DNA of 64,000 bases from Metallyticus violacea (GCA_030762175.1 CM060834.1:24664001-24728000); one strand, 5' to 3'. Counted from the first letter of the stretch, positions 12,942 through 24,800 are shown. Notes: generated by a model from the sequence alone, not told the origin. Numbers and translations: made by a program.

Positions 12942-13204
12942 AAGCGAGCGAGCGTAGTTTTATTGCTATTTTGAGAAAAAGGAAAAATGGCACATTCAGT
13001 TTTACAACATTAATTGTGAAACTAGTTTTGTCATTAAATGGAAACGAAGCATTGTTACACACAGCTCTGATATACAGTCAATTTAGCACACGGATATAAA
13101 CAACGATATGAACCTTATATGACAAAACAACAATAATAACTTGCATGGCGATTTCAACAAGAATAGCTGCGAACAAGAATTACTTTAATATTAGTGGCAC
13201 TCAC

Positions 13205-13716
13205 TTGAGGTAGTAGACTTGTCCCTCGGGTGTCCTGGCCTGCTCCCAACCTGGAGGTAGAGGTCCCAACTCGTCGACGGTGGTGATATCATAGCTGCGT
13301 TGTTTGAGGTGTCCGTGCTGTGGCTGCTGGGCAGATGCGTAAGTCTGCTGGAGCGAGGCCGGGGAGCTGTGGGCACGGGGGTGGTTAACCTGTAACCCGC
13401 TGGCACTGGCCGCGGACGACGTCGTGGTCGTTGCGGCCCCTGGTCCTCCGCCTACGGAGGCTGTGCCGAAGGCGGAATCTGCCGAATTTTCGCGGCTGTG
13501 TGAGATTGACGAGACGGAAGGCGATTTCGAACCGGTGGACGGAGGATTAAAGAAAGAATTAGGAAGTTTACGCATGCGCAGTGGCACCTGTAGAGGTCTC
13601 TTGGAATCCGGTTTCAAGACGCTGTCGAAGAGAGCCTGTAGATCTGAGTCTGAGTCCTGGTCTATTCGAACCACTAAGTTCCCTTTATGTTGTTCTGAAT
13701 CCGGATTCAACGCCAT
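13205..13716 (-). CDS. yki: Yorkie (YAP1 homologue), first coding exon
   Basis: This is the transcriptional co-activator of the Hippo pathway. It binds TEAD/Scalloped in the nucleus and is held in the cytoplasm by 14-3-3 after Warts/LATS phosphorylation. The exon starts at ATG 13714-13716 (MALNPDSEQ) and encodes 170 codons plus two bases. The TEAD-binding region is residues 14-58, with 'DLQALFDSVL' and the loop 'PLRMRKLPNSFF'. LATS-type sites are HSRENS (S78), HPRAHS (S117, equivalent to human YAP S127, followed by the 14-3-3 context SPASLQ) and HLKQRS (S141). The first half of WW domain 1 starts at about residue 149 (LGPLPPGWEQARTPEGQVYYL). The exon ends in 'AA' before donor GTGAGT at 13204-13199, splitting the Asn codon of the WW motif YxLNH. 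Ser/Thr/Ala and Gln stretches separate the modules. The remaining exons lie to the left and were not found in 13.2 kb. Confidence 0.95.
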
Positions 13717-14060
13717 GGTTAACTTCGATGTGTGTCCTTTGTAATGACCAGCTTTTGTTTACACCGTTACCTTCAAATCAAAACAACATTGAAAGTCACA
13801 ACAAACAAAAACCCCCAACTCCCCAAAACCCAGACATCCAGCACTAACTCTCCCTGCACGAACCAAACTCACTGCTCACACTGACGGCCTTCCATCGGTC
13901 TGGAATGTGGGCCGCAGCACACGCTCTAGCCTTGCGCGAGTGTGATGTAGTCCCAGTACTTGGTTTAGGAACCTGCCGCATACCGCAGCACCGTGCGAAA
14001 GCTTCTCCACTTGGTTCGCAGTTCTTCTAACAATGACGCTTTGATCACGCCAAACATAAA
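13717..14060 (-). promoter_or_regulatory. yorkie 5' flank / 5' UTR region, CpG-rich
   Basis: The sequence immediately upstream of the yorkie start codon is richer in G+C and CpG than its surroundings, as expected of an unmethylated promoter region. I could not place a TSS. It is not known whether an upstream non-coding exon exists. Confidence 0.45.
13902..13908 (-). promoter_or_regulatory. Candidate TEAD/Scalloped site
   Basis: The minus strand reads ACATTCC (followed by AG), which matches the TEAD core ACATTCC(A/T). It lies about 190 bases upstream of the yorkie ATG, in the 5' flank or 5' UTR. A 7-mer of this kind can occur by chance, so only the position next to the gene for TEAD's own co-activator makes it noteworthy. 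Confidence 0.3.
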
Positions 14061-14338
14061 CAGCAACGAATTGGTTTCTCTTCTAATTATGTAAAATTTA
14101 TTTTGTTTACTTTTGTATGATAAAAAGGCAGATTTGCACAATTATTATAGGCATTTCACTAATTTTAACAGCAATTTACGCCAAAAGTGTTCTCATTATT
14201 TTTTGTATTAAATACAAAGGTAGGGGAACCCGGGACAGAACGGAACACTTACAGTGTTATCATAGACCTCGGAGTTTTAGGCATAAAAAATGTATGTTTT
14301 AGGCACCTAAAATAGGTTACAAAATGATATAATTAAAC

Positions 14339-14380
<42 letters not shown>

Positions 14381-17230
14381 AAGAAAATATTTATGTTTCC
14401 AAAATGGGTCACAAAATGATTAAATTAAGGTTCAATTTTTTTAATTATATAGGAAATAAATATTTATATTCTTTTTGCGAGTATGGCTCTAAGCGATGTA
14501 AGCATTACATTCTATTTGCTTTCATAATTTGCAGCACAATATATTATCTAGACTTTCTCACAATTTTCAATGCTTTTGTCTGTTAAAATCATTTTAAAGG
14601 CTGATATTGACAGATTTATAACAACATATTTTGTTACATTTTTCGTGCCCACTTCTTCTGGAATATTGCCACATTTCCCCACCAAAACAAATAACCATAC
14701 GGAGCATTACTACATATTCGGACCCCCCCCCCATTATACTCACCCGATTACTCTTTACTTTGTACTGAACTTTTTTCTTAGCAGCACTAATTTTCACTTC
14801 AGCTTCTTGCACTATTGTCACCTGATCAGACAAAGGGTTTCCGTTGCGTTCCAGCTTCGCTATTGTTGAGAGCGAGAATGAACATTTTGCTTTAATGTAA
14901 ACAGGATCTCGCTAAAATGTTGACTTTTTCAATAGTTCCTTTGCAGTCAAAACACAAGCTGTACTCTCAGTAGGAGGCTCTTTTACCACATTAGCAATGT
15001 CGTCCCATTGTTCCGCATAATACAAACCTTCCTCTAGTTAGGCTTTGCAGAAAGTTTTTTATTCACATCGGAGAATAATAAATCAAACCGTACACAGAGA
15101 GAAGAAAACTAGAAATGAAATACAAACTATGTATTGCGCATTGTCATTGAAATATTCAACCCAGTGGCAATTAAAACGTTTAAAAGTATGTCAATTGTTG
15201 GCTCGGCCAGTTATGAAAGGTTAATTTTTCATTGTTGACAAAAATTGGCCTGTAGACTTCGCACAACGATGTATTGCAATTCCTTACGTGAGAAAAATTT
15301 TAAAATATATCATTTCTAAGTAAACTATATTAATTCTGAATATAATTATAACTTGTTTAGATAGTTTTATGCTCAAAAGGCAGAAATAGGCGCTGACCCC
15401 AATTTTAGGTTATTTCAAGTGCTATAAAAGCGCTCACAATAAGTATTATTTTCCATAAGTTACAAACATCTGTAATTATTTTGCACATTTTCCTATAGGA
15501 GCTAAATAGGCATTTGCCTAAAAATAGAGGTTTAGTTATCAGATAGACGAAAATACGTCATACTTAAGTTACTTGGAGTGGACAGGGCTACAGGGCCCTA
15601 CATTATGTTCAGTGAGGAGCTGGCTGCTACACGCTGTGATACTGTGGAAGGTTAGGGAAGATTTGAGTAACTATTCACTTGAGTAATACTTATATTTGAA
15701 TCCTATTTTTCTTATTTGCAATCTGATGTATTTTCCTTCCGCAATCTAATTTTTATCTCTCTTTAAATGCATTGTTGAACTTGCTGATGATAGGTACCAT
15801 CTTCCTAATGGTATACAATTCATGAATCAAAGGGTCTATTTGACTCTTTATAAATTCATCTACTTGTATTCTATTCTTTCTATTGCTTGATTTTCCTTTA
15901 GGTACTTACTTTTGTTACCAAACTTTTATAACACATCAGTAGCCATAATAGTTAATCAGTAACACTTTATGGCAGTCAATATATATTTAATATATTTAAT
16001 CTTGCAAAAGATTGAACACAATTTCACGAACCTGAACACGCATTGTAACACTAAGATTTCCTGAAGTCATTTCTTTAGGATATTAGTCAGTGTTCATTGG
16101 GAAGAAAAAAAAATAAATAATTTAAAATGCCTTAAATGTTGCTGATAGAAACTTCCTCTTCACATGATTATCACCTTACTCTAACCGTGTACAAAACTTT
16201 TGTAAAGGATACTCAGTACCGCACAAGTAAATACGTAGGGTTAAACCTTAAGGATTTCGTCTCCTTACAAACTGAATCTTGATGTGGTCAACGTTAAGGA
16301 TGACCTTCTGTGCTCTATTTCTTGCAGGTCAGTTTGCAAGTTTTGACTGATATCTTAAACAGCATGCCAACAGGAAGAGCCCAAAAGGATAAAAGATCTT
16401 AATTTTCATTCCTTTTAATTATGAATTAGTAGTTCGTGAATTATTAAAACTAAATTAAGCAAAGAACAATTAAAAAGAGAGCAATAAACAGAACAATGTT
16501 ACATTCTGCCTTTGAGACACAACATGCAGCACCTCCCAGAGTCTAGCGTCAGCGAATCACATTTAGGGTTGGTCTAGGCGCCAGAAATTCGCGCAGAGCC
16601 TATTTGCGTGTACCCCGTAAATGTAACGCACGATACCTCTGCACTCAGCCTACGTCACATAGCCGCAGGCGGCTTCTCTATTACCTGCTATGACGACATT
16701 AACTTTTCAGATAACTACCGGAAAATCACGTAAACTAAACTGCACATTGTATTCTAGTGAGCTATTTGGATGCCCATTAACTTAATAAAAGCTACTTACA
16801 TAAACTAAAGATGACTTACATACACTTTCACTTCGCTTAATGCCACACGCGTACTTTTCTCACTCAAGCACATAAGAGTAGGCGCAGGATATTCTATCTG
16901 CAGTAGAACTTATAGAAAGAAACCTTAACGATGAAGGAAGAACGTTACAAACCGAAAAGGTGCACAAGGGTCCTTTCTGACCTGGTACTTCAATGCAATA
17001 GACGCACCTTTCCCTTTACTACAAACTTCAATAAAGTAACTAATTGTGATGTTTTGTGCTTAATGTAGGAGTTTTAAAGTTGAAAAATCCGTTACTTGAG
17101 CGAAATTCATAAACTATTAATATAACAAGAAAGAGCCATGGGAACCTGACTATTTTTAACTTACAATAACTTGGTAAATATAACATATAGGTGAGTACGT
17201 AAGTTATTAAGCGACGCGCAATATTTCTAG
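14061..17230. other. Intergenic sequence without a recognised gene
   Basis: AT-rich, with a T-run at 14341-14369. The open frames at 14117, 14404, 14570 and 14594 lack family motifs. A CpG-rich pocket around 16540-16690 has no open frame or known motif. No promoter or RNA gene could be supported. Confidence 0.4.
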
Positions 17231-17238
17231 TTGTAAAA

Positions 17239-18300
17239 ATGGAGCCATGGAATGCCAAACATGGTGCTTTTGTGGTGGAAACTTTTTTTTTTATTACATT
17301 CGTCGACATTTTAATGTTCCGCGTCATGGTGCCGTTCCACTATGAAGTTATGGATACAGAACTTCCGAGCAAATGCTTCTGCAACGAAGAAGAAATCACC
17401 GGGTCCTTACACATTGTGGGAACACCACAAGCATCTAAAAGAGTGAGACAGGCAAAGGTAAGGAGTTTAGTGGCTCAACCAGAAAACACGCTGCTGCCTT
17501 ACGTTTATCACGTGCCAGTTTGAGAAGAATTCTGCATAAGATTTAAATTTTCATCCTTACAAGATAATTGTTATTCAAGAGTTAAATGATCGTAATAAAG
17601 CAAATCGAATGACATCATTCTGTGAAAACTTTCCCAACATCTTTACTAATGACATGGTCCTGTTAATGAGCCATGCAGCACACTTTCATTTAAATAGCTC
17701 TGTGAACAAACAAACTTTTGGATATTCGTTTGATCAAAATCCACAGCAGCTGCATAAGCGCCCTCTCCATAGTCCACATATAACAGTTTGATGGCTTTGC
17801 CAGTTTTGCAACCATATTATTTTTTGAAGAGAATGATAAAACTGTCACAGTGACGTCTGATCGATCCTTACTCCAGAGCTACATTATCATGAAATCAATC
17901 TCAACGGTATCTGGTTTCAACAAGATGGGACTGCGGCCCACGCTGTCAACGTGTCCATTACAATGTTTTTTTTTAATAGTGTTTAACGCCCGTTTTTACT
18001 GCTGAGGCACCACAGGCGATTTACAATGGTTTAAAAAAATGTTTCCAAGCCATGTGATTTCCAGAAGAGAGGACACTCCTTGGCCTGCACGTTCTCCCAT
18101 TTATCAGTGCGTGACTATTTCCTTTGGGGTTATCTCAAGTCTAAAGTGTACTTAAGAAACAATTAATGGGCATAAGGAGATTATACAGGAAGAAATTATA
18201 GCTATACCAAACAACAATATGCAATCAGTGATACAGAATCTGCATGACAGTTTACAAAAACGTATCTTAAGTGAGGGGGCCATTTAAGAGATGTGCTATT
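17239..18300 (+). pseudogene. DDE transposase relic (DUF4817-like HTH family), plus strand
   Basis: The frame opens at 17239 with 'MEPWNAKHGAFVVETFF', the start of the DUF4817-type HTH. Further along come 'TGSLHIVGTPQASKRVRQAK' (the TGS linker and Arg/Pro-rich segment), 'GIWFQQDGTAAHAVNV' near 17920 (second catalytic Asp block), and 'VRDYFLWGYLKSKVY' near 18105 (third Asp block, RDYFLW). Stops and frameshifts break it throughout, and a SINE fragment splits it at 17966. It is dead, and comes from the same broad family as the relic at 2925. No ends were identified. Confidence 0.8.
17966..18020 (-). repeat. 5'-truncated SINE family A insertion (55 bp) with target duplication
   Basis: Only the tail end of SINE A is present ('tagtgtttaacgcccgtttt', then the 'gaggcaccacaggcg' block) with a short T-run. 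The direct repeat 'ttacaatg' at 17958-17965 and 18021-18028 flanks it exactly. This shows that the fragment integrated already truncated and is not a remnant of a full copy. Confidence 0.85.
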
Positions 18301-18479
18301 TCGAAATTGAAGCACCGTTTTCAAATGGCATTGAACACCTATTATAATATGACAGTACTAAAATGTTAATGCAGATTTTATATTATTAATTTTGTATGTT
18401 AAACTTCTCAGGTTCCCATGCCCCACTCTGTATAATATTGCATTGGTGGCCATTAAACTTGCATTGCCCTCAAGAGGGG

Positions 18480-18790
18480 TGTCAAACCGACCCAACATTT
18501 CCTCAGAAGGAACGAATATAACTCAGCGGAGATACGAAAGCAATACCAGCAGGTGTCTGAACTTGACCAAGGAAGAATTGTGACATATCGAGAGTGCGGG
18601 AAGTCATTACGAAAAATTGGTGTCTGTGTTGGACGAAATGTGTCTATGGCGAAACGAGTATGAGATCATTTGACCGAGGTAGGATGAACACACAGATATG
18701 AAGGGTCTGAATAGTTCCTTCAAACAACCAAACAAGGAAATAAAGCTACTTTCCGCATGGTTATTATGAATACGAGCAATGTGTTGCACT
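18480..18790 (+). pseudogene. Tc1-like transposase N-terminal fragment
   Basis: Plus-strand translation around 18535-18660 gives 'YQQVSELDQGRIVTYRE', then 'CGKSLRKIGVCVGRNVSMAK'. This matches the first HTH (paired-like domain) of Tc1-type transposases (ExGRIxxLREAGxSxRxIAxxxGRNxSTV). The frame stops soon after, and no DDE region or terminal repeat was seen, so it is a truncated relic. Confidence 0.72.
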
Positions 18791-18893
18791 TTTAAAATCC
18801 AGCAGTATATTTAATATTTATAATAAAAGTTATTATTTCTAATGTTTACTAAACACATTCCACGGCGCAAATACGACACTATATACTTACTAT

Positions 18894-19187
18894 TTTTTTT
18901 TTTTTGAGTAGTGTTTAACGCCCGTTTTTACTACTGAGGCACCACAGGCGGTGGACACTGGTGATACATGAGATGAAATGATAAATTGGGAAAGGATAAT
19001 TTTTTTTTTTAAGGAAGGAAGCGTTCCAGGCCTAAGTTTAGGTACCTCCCCGGCATTTGCCAGTTATGAAGACTGAGGAAAACCTGGAAAAAACCCCTGT
19101 CAGGGAGGACGGTCCTGGCGGGATTCCAACCGCAGACCTCCCGCTCACGAGTCCGTGCCTTAACGACCTCGGCCACCCGTGGCGGTA
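18894..19187 (-). repeat. SINE family A, full length, 14-bp target duplication
   Basis: A complete minus-strand copy. The T-run marks the 3' end at 18894, and the tRNA-like head ends near 19187 ('cgacctcggccacccgtgg' is the complement of the head). A perfect 14-bp direct repeat 'tatatacttactat' is at 18880-18893 and 19188-19201. CpGs are preserved, so this is a relatively young insertion. Confidence 0.93.
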
Positions 19188-19245
19188 TATATACTTACTA
19201 TAAGTAGACAGTAAATGAACATAAACAGAAAAATGCAATTACTAA

Positions 19246-19515
19246 AATAACCGAGCGGAGTGGCCCAGGTGTAACGCTAGGGACTTGCATTCGGGAGGTA
19301 TCGGGTTCAAATCCCTTGGGGCCGGCCATTCGGGTTTTCGTGGTTTCCCTTGGTCGCTTAAGCGAATGCCGAAATGAGTCGTTATTTTTTGTTTTGTAAA
19401 GGTTTCTGCGCCCACGTCTGGAATGGAAGCGGATCTTCTGAAAGGATCGAATCCTTGGGATGGGGACCCTCCACCGGAGGCAGGGTATTCTATCTGGAAA
19501 CATGTTAGGAACCTG
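19246..19515 (+). repeat. Putative third tRNA-derived SINE family (C)
   Basis: The head 'gcggagtggcccaggtgtaa' resembles a Leu/Ser-type A box. It is followed about 40 bases later by the B box 'gggttcaaatccc' and a GC-rich body unlike families A and B. Only one copy occurs in this window, so the boundaries and the SINE status are inferred. Confidence 0.55.
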
Positions 19516-19519
19516 TCTC

Positions 19520-19972
19520 TCTCACCTAAAGCCTTTCTTCCGGAGCTGCCCCCAAGGGAACGTTAGCCACAGAAATGGCATGATAGATGGAATACGACAA
19601 CCAACAGTGCAGTAACAAAGTGCTTTTCTCCAATAAAAGGGAGAGTGATGCTAACAGTACCTTTTCAACCCCTAAGTTCATAGCAATCATTACAAGCCAC
19701 AGTAGAACCAAATCATACCTTCATAGATTCCACATCATAGAAGACCCAACAAGTACGTGTAGCAGAGGACATTAAACGGTGAACCATTTTATTTATGAAT
19801 GTGCAAACACAACCAACAGAGGACAATCCTAATGAGAGGCATCAGGAGATTGGCCAGTGACTTGCTAAAAGACCATAAACAGTTACATAAAAGTTTTCAG
19901 TCAGTTTATAAAATCTATAAAATTGTCATAACAGAAACTAAGCAAAACACATACACAGACATTTTAAAAGTG
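19520..19972 (+). pseudogene. Non-LTR retrotransposon (LINE) C-terminal fragment
   Basis: The translation contains 'FIAIITSHSRTKSYLHRFHI', then 'IEDPTSTCSRGH', then 'TVNHFIYECANTTNRG'. This is the pattern of the carboxy end of R1/I/Jockey-type ORF2: a gHGxfxxYLxRF segment, a CxC..H zinc-knuckle-like motif and an HxxxEC box. It is frameshifted, and stops near 19970 with an ending '..TYTDILKV'. A 5' truncation is typical of LINE insertions. Confidence 0.7.
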
Positions 19973-21559
19973 TAATTGCTGAATATAACAGTTGCACAAA
20001 CGACCAGCTGTTTAGCAAGGCTGAAGTACCGAAATACCTTTCTCCACCCACAGCAATTAAAACCCACCAATCCAATTGCTAGAACAATCTCGTACGTTTT
20101 GCCCCTCTCAACAAGTTTATACTAAATAATATCAAATCACAGCAAAAAATGTGCATGCGATTGATATCAAGAAAAATTGTATAAATAAAGAAAATTATCT
20201 TACCTTGGCCTTCAGGAAGTCACACTTTTACGATAGCTGTACAACAGAACAGGCAATTGACGACTCCCACTTCGAAAGCGGTTAACAGTTGCAGAGACTC
20301 CCGCCATCGTGAGTCACTTAACGGAGAAAGTAATTGGGAGTTCCCTTATATTACCTTCCATTATATTAAAGCTAGCAACTTAATTGTTTCTGTTTAAATT
20401 ATTAAGTGTTAATAATATGTATGTATTAATGAAAAATATAATTTATGTTAAATTATATGTTAAATATACTACGAAAATAACTCTGCATTGTTATCATAAA
20501 TGTTTCTCATGTTCAAAATTATGGCATTGTAACAGCAGTAATGTAAGTGCCAATGAAATTAAACAACATGTAGCATTAAATGATCTCTCTTAATCTGTTT
20601 GTATATAAGTTTAATACTCTGGCCCTTTTCTGTGCAGATACTCAATCACTCTAAATTAATTCTTGACTTTCTACCACTATTCTTATAAGAATTGCGCCGT
20701 TCTGCTGTTGTTGACAATTACGCAGAACTACAGTAAAAGGGAAAACAGTAAAAAAATGAAGTTATTAACAGCTATTAACAGCTGTTCCGCGTAAACTAGA
20801 ATATAATCAAGGAAGTTTGAGAATAAGTTATAAAATTATAAGTCAAAGTAAATGTCATTTATTGTTAATCTCAGAAGAGGGCATCATTGAGTTGAATTTA
20901 AGGCTAGCTTAGGACTATCGGAAACTCTATGCAACCTCTTCTGGACAGTGATTTGAAAAAATGCTTGTGCAAGACAGGCTGAGCCTTCGAAATAAGCAAA
21001 TATTTCAATTAATTCGTGGGTAAGAAATTAAGTTGCAAATGGATATAGAACTAAGTACTGATTTGAAAAATACTTTTATTTCTCATCATGATCTCCCTGT
21101 CCACAAGCCCCTGAAATCCAGCAGCATAAAATTCTCTGGGCTGCTGACGGAACCAGGCGGTACTATTATTAGTGGTGGTGGTAGTGCCGTAAGATTTTGG
21201 GAAATAAAGTATTATTTCCTAGATGCCAGATGCACGATACATCGCTTATTACCAAAATATGACACAAGCACGCTGTAATATGTAGAATCCTTAGCAAGAG
21301 GTGTGCGAATTCTCGAAAAGACGTTTTCGTTGCATTCGTTCATCTTGCATTTAAATGCACTTTTGAAGCACTATTACTGAAATGAGAAATCTTCTGTTTA
21401 GCCTTGAGGCATACTGTATTGATAAGTGTTGTGCTTTACTGTGCAGTTCTTCGTCTTTTGCAGTACACAGAAACTCTGGGATGAGCACACTGACAGATCA
21501 CTTAAACACTTCATAGAACTGAACCTAATTTTGATTTTATTAACAATGATATCTAATAT
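19973..21559. other. Intergenic sequence without a recognised gene
   Basis: AT-rich. The open frames at 20384 and 21033 carry no recognisable motifs. Nothing else could be supported. Confidence 0.4.
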
Positions 21560-22990
21560 CACGTGAAACACGTTTACTTGAAAATATTTTTCAGGATCTG
21601 ACAGACGTTCATATTGAGCCCGTTCTTAAAAACGCTTCTTAGTTTCGTGGAATCTTTTGTTTCCAATTTGGTGTCAATTGCATTATTTTCCAAGAGATGT
21701 GCTGGACAAACTTCTTCCTGGAAATTATTTCTATAGTCGTTTAGCGAATTTGTAGCCCTTTGGGGGTAACACTGGAGCTCGGGGAAGATCAAGGTCGTTA
21801 GATTGCAATAATTTTGATACCAAATTGACACCTTCCATTATTTTGGAATGCAAGATAACTTAAAAATCAATTCCGAATGTTCCATTTGTTTTTAAGAGCA
21901 TGCCTTCATTATAGTCTTGGTATATTTTGATCCAACACTATTGCAGTTAGTGTCTTTACAACAATTAAATATTCATATCTTTAAGTTTTTATTGAGTTCA
22001 ATCTTGATGACCAACATATAGGACAAGAGTTTTTTAAAGAGTAAGAAGCTAACGATAACATTTCCCATCATTTTATACTTTGACTGAAAACAGTCTGATA
22101 AATTTAGCTGTTTGCCGTTTTTGTTCAATCCTTGCTTTTACTCCCTTATAGCTCCCGTACATATTCGCTGCATCGCCATAACCTTGGACACGGCAATAGA
22201 CTAATCCATCCCTTGAATTTAGAAGCTCGGCTTCCAATGACACAGCAATATGGCGTTCCATCTCTTTGAATCGTAAAAAGCTTTCTTTATTTTTATTTCA
22301 CAAAGTATTCTAAAATAATCTTGAACTATATGAATATATCTGAAAATTTTACTTGATTGATATTTTTTGCTCAGATCTTGTGAAATATCCAAAATTATAG
22401 CGGGAAAAATGTGCAGACTTAATTTCATTCTCTACTTTATATAACAACAACTGAATTCATTCATTTTGAATTTTTGGATCGAGATATTTTTCAGATGCTT
22501 TCGGTCCATGTACCTTCTGCTATAATACCGAATAATACTTAGACGATAAACCCCACAATAGCTAACAAATTTTCACAGTGAGTTTTTTCTAATTCTTCTC
22601 TAAGACCTCGTAAAGCTAGATTAGATACTCATAATGTGATATTAACACTAATTATGCGATCAAGAATTTGTTTACATACGTTGATTTCTTTCTTTAATTC
22701 ACATTCCAAGACTACAATCTAACGTTTATTTTCTCTGCCAGGTATTATAAACAATACATGCCTCCAGATGTGAATGAGACATTTCATGTGTTAAAATTTG
22801 TTTTGACGCGCTCTGCCAATCTCAAACGCCTTTTATCCAGACAAATTAAAAAGATGTTGAACTCCTTTTAGCAAATAACCAGCATGGCTCACAACAAACA
22901 AACTTTCCTTTGCTCGAAAAACAGAGTCATTCTCTTATCATTTAACCCATGATAATTTTCATAGCAATCAATAGGGAAACATCTATTGTT
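21560..22990 (-). pseudogene. hAT-superfamily transposase relic (DUF4371-type), minus strand
   Basis: Reading right to left, segments match the ZMYM/DUF4371 class of hAT transposases. 'CELKKEINVCKQILDRIISV' near 22670-22730 precedes 'LALRGLREELEKTHCENLLA' near 22560-22630. 'FPAIILDISQDLSKKYQSSK' near 22350-22410 corresponds to the (I/V)(L/V)DxSxDxS block. 'GLVYCRVQGYGDAANMYGSY', followed by KGVKARI, at 22120-22220 corresponds to the RGQGYDGAxNMSGxxxGVQ motif. The C-terminal part lies at 21574-21831. Several stops and frameshifts make it inactive. Terminal repeats and the 8-bp duplication were not located. Confidence 0.75.
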
Positions 22991-23250
22991 TTGCTTAGAA
23001 TTTTTCGGAAATAGACCATGGGTTTTGCAAGGCTCATGCCGTATGACAAACTCCTTTGTGTCGTCATTTAAAATATCTAAAAAAAATTAGCACGACAAGT
23101 AGGAAGTTCCTTTCTAGTGCTTGTAGTATCATCAAAGAAGTACTTGCATTCTGCCTGTGCGCTATTACTTCCATTCTAAATTTCAGTAGAAATATCAGGT
23201 TTCTTACCAATATCAAGATTCACCATTTTTTTTTAAAAATTGGTTTTTAG

Positions 23251-23442
23251 TTACGGACGCTCTTTAACATCTCAGGTCATCAGCGTCCCATTCAATTCAA
23301 GGCGTGAAACAGCCGACAAATTTTGCTCAGAGGACTTTTTTTTTCAGGCTTGAGGTTCCTTTTCGCGCCGTAAATGTACAAGTGACCTATGGCTTTACTT
23401 CCCTTCCGAAGAAAGTCATACTTAGAATACTTCACCACTAAT
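23251..23442 (-). repeat. SINE family B, minus-strand copy lacking the tRNA head
   Basis: It matches the body of SINE B ('cgctctttaacatctcaggt', then 'aaattttgctcagagg' and 'ggctttacttcccttcc'). It stops before the tRNA-like part, so the copy is 5'-truncated. CpGs are still largely present. It is the last CpG-rich SINE before the compositional change near 24.15 kb. Confidence 0.82.
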
Positions 23443-24800
23443 ATTCTTCATTAAACTTGCAGTACTGTCATTTGTTCTTAGAGAAACAGATGAATTACTA
23501 GAACATGGGGTATCACAATTTTCATTTATTATTTCTGAATTAGTATTAATGAAAGGATCTATTTTCACTATTTTTTAAACTTATCTTTCAATCTCTCTCT
23601 TTTTTGCCCACCATCAAATATTCATAAGTGGTTTTGTGTAGTTTCATTTCGAAAAAGAAGGGGGGGGGGAGATGAAACAAAAAAAAAAATTGCTAGAACT
23701 AGACAATTTTTATCTACTGTACGCCACACGAGACCAGAATCAAACACTATGCTTCACTTGTACCACTGTGCTAGACTTTATGCAATATCCATGCCAAGGG
23801 ACACTGCGTCTTCCTCAATAATATTAAAGCAACGGAAAAATAAACCAATGGTTCACGAATGGAACCTAAATATACATTATTGGCAGCGCAGCGACAAATG
23901 ACAGGCTCGTGTTAATTTTCAATATTCAGTTTGCGGGTTGTTAACATGTATGTATCTGCGTGCTCGTGAAAATTATGAGTGCTTTTTCCGCATTATGTCA
24001 ACCTATTTACATTCCTTTTCCTTTCCGGTTTTTGTTTTAGTTTTTATTTTTAAAGTTTCGTTATTTGCGGACAGCGGATCGTCTAGGACCTCGGGCTCCT
24101 CCGCATCGCGGGGTCTGCGGAGCATTTAGTGGCGCTTTTCTCATCCGAGATATTTCCATTTTTCTTGGCTTTTTATTTTTAAAGTCCAAACTTCAGACCC
24201 TTAGTTAATAATGAAATGACTTGCACTTTATAAATTTTTAAAACAGATGTTTCCTTACTTTACAGTGTCCTAATTTTATCTATTAGTTATTGAAATTTTT
24301 GTATCTATATCAATTTAATCATGGGATATTACACAGCTCTGATAACACAGGCCTGTGATGGCAAAATCGTTTGGATAGTAACAGTTGATTTTTACAGATT
24401 TGTGTGTGCTGATATAGAAAAAATACTTAAAATGTTCTATCACCCACCATTTTTCCCACAATTAATATTTGATTTTTTATGTCTACAGAATCACTAATTT
24501 TATTTACATAATACTAGAATCTCTTTATCTTTGTTTTTTGCAAAACAATGAAAGAATTACGACTATATGATGCATTGTTGTTTTACAATCACAATTGCAT
24601 TGTTGCTTCCTTTTCAGTTCAGAGGTAACTAGTACTCTGTGTGAGATGTTATTTCAGTGCATATTTCTAAAAATTCAGTTTTTCTATATTAAATGAGTTG
24701 TTTTATTCAGTTTATTTCTGTGTATATTCCAAATTCAACCAAACATTACTTTTTCACTACTATAGTTGAGGGTTCATTTATTTAATTATTTATTAATATA
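23443..24800. other. Non-coding sequence containing the CpG boundary
   Basis: No gene was recognised. A short CpG-dense pocket occurs at about 24063-24160 ('gcggacagcggatcgtctag', then 'ctccgcatcgcggggtctgc'). From there rightwards CpG is sparse. The open frame at 23938 over the pocket has no known motif. Confidence 0.5.

Larger units (their letters stand above)
11807..13204. other. Presumed yorkie intron 1, 5' part
   Basis: Non-coding. It begins (on the minus strand) with donor GTGAGT at 13204-13199. It contains a compound trinucleotide microsatellite and a short TTAGG array, listed separately. The poly-Leu open frame over the microsatellite is an artefact of the repeat. Confidence 0.6.

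Noticed and set aside
13424..13847. Plus-strand open frames over yorkie exon 1
   Set aside because: Antisense to an exon with unmistakable YAP motifs.
17239..17523. A 94-residue protein as a host gene
   Set aside because: Its start matches a transposase HTH, and decayed DDE blocks follow downstream in the right order, so it is a transposon relic.
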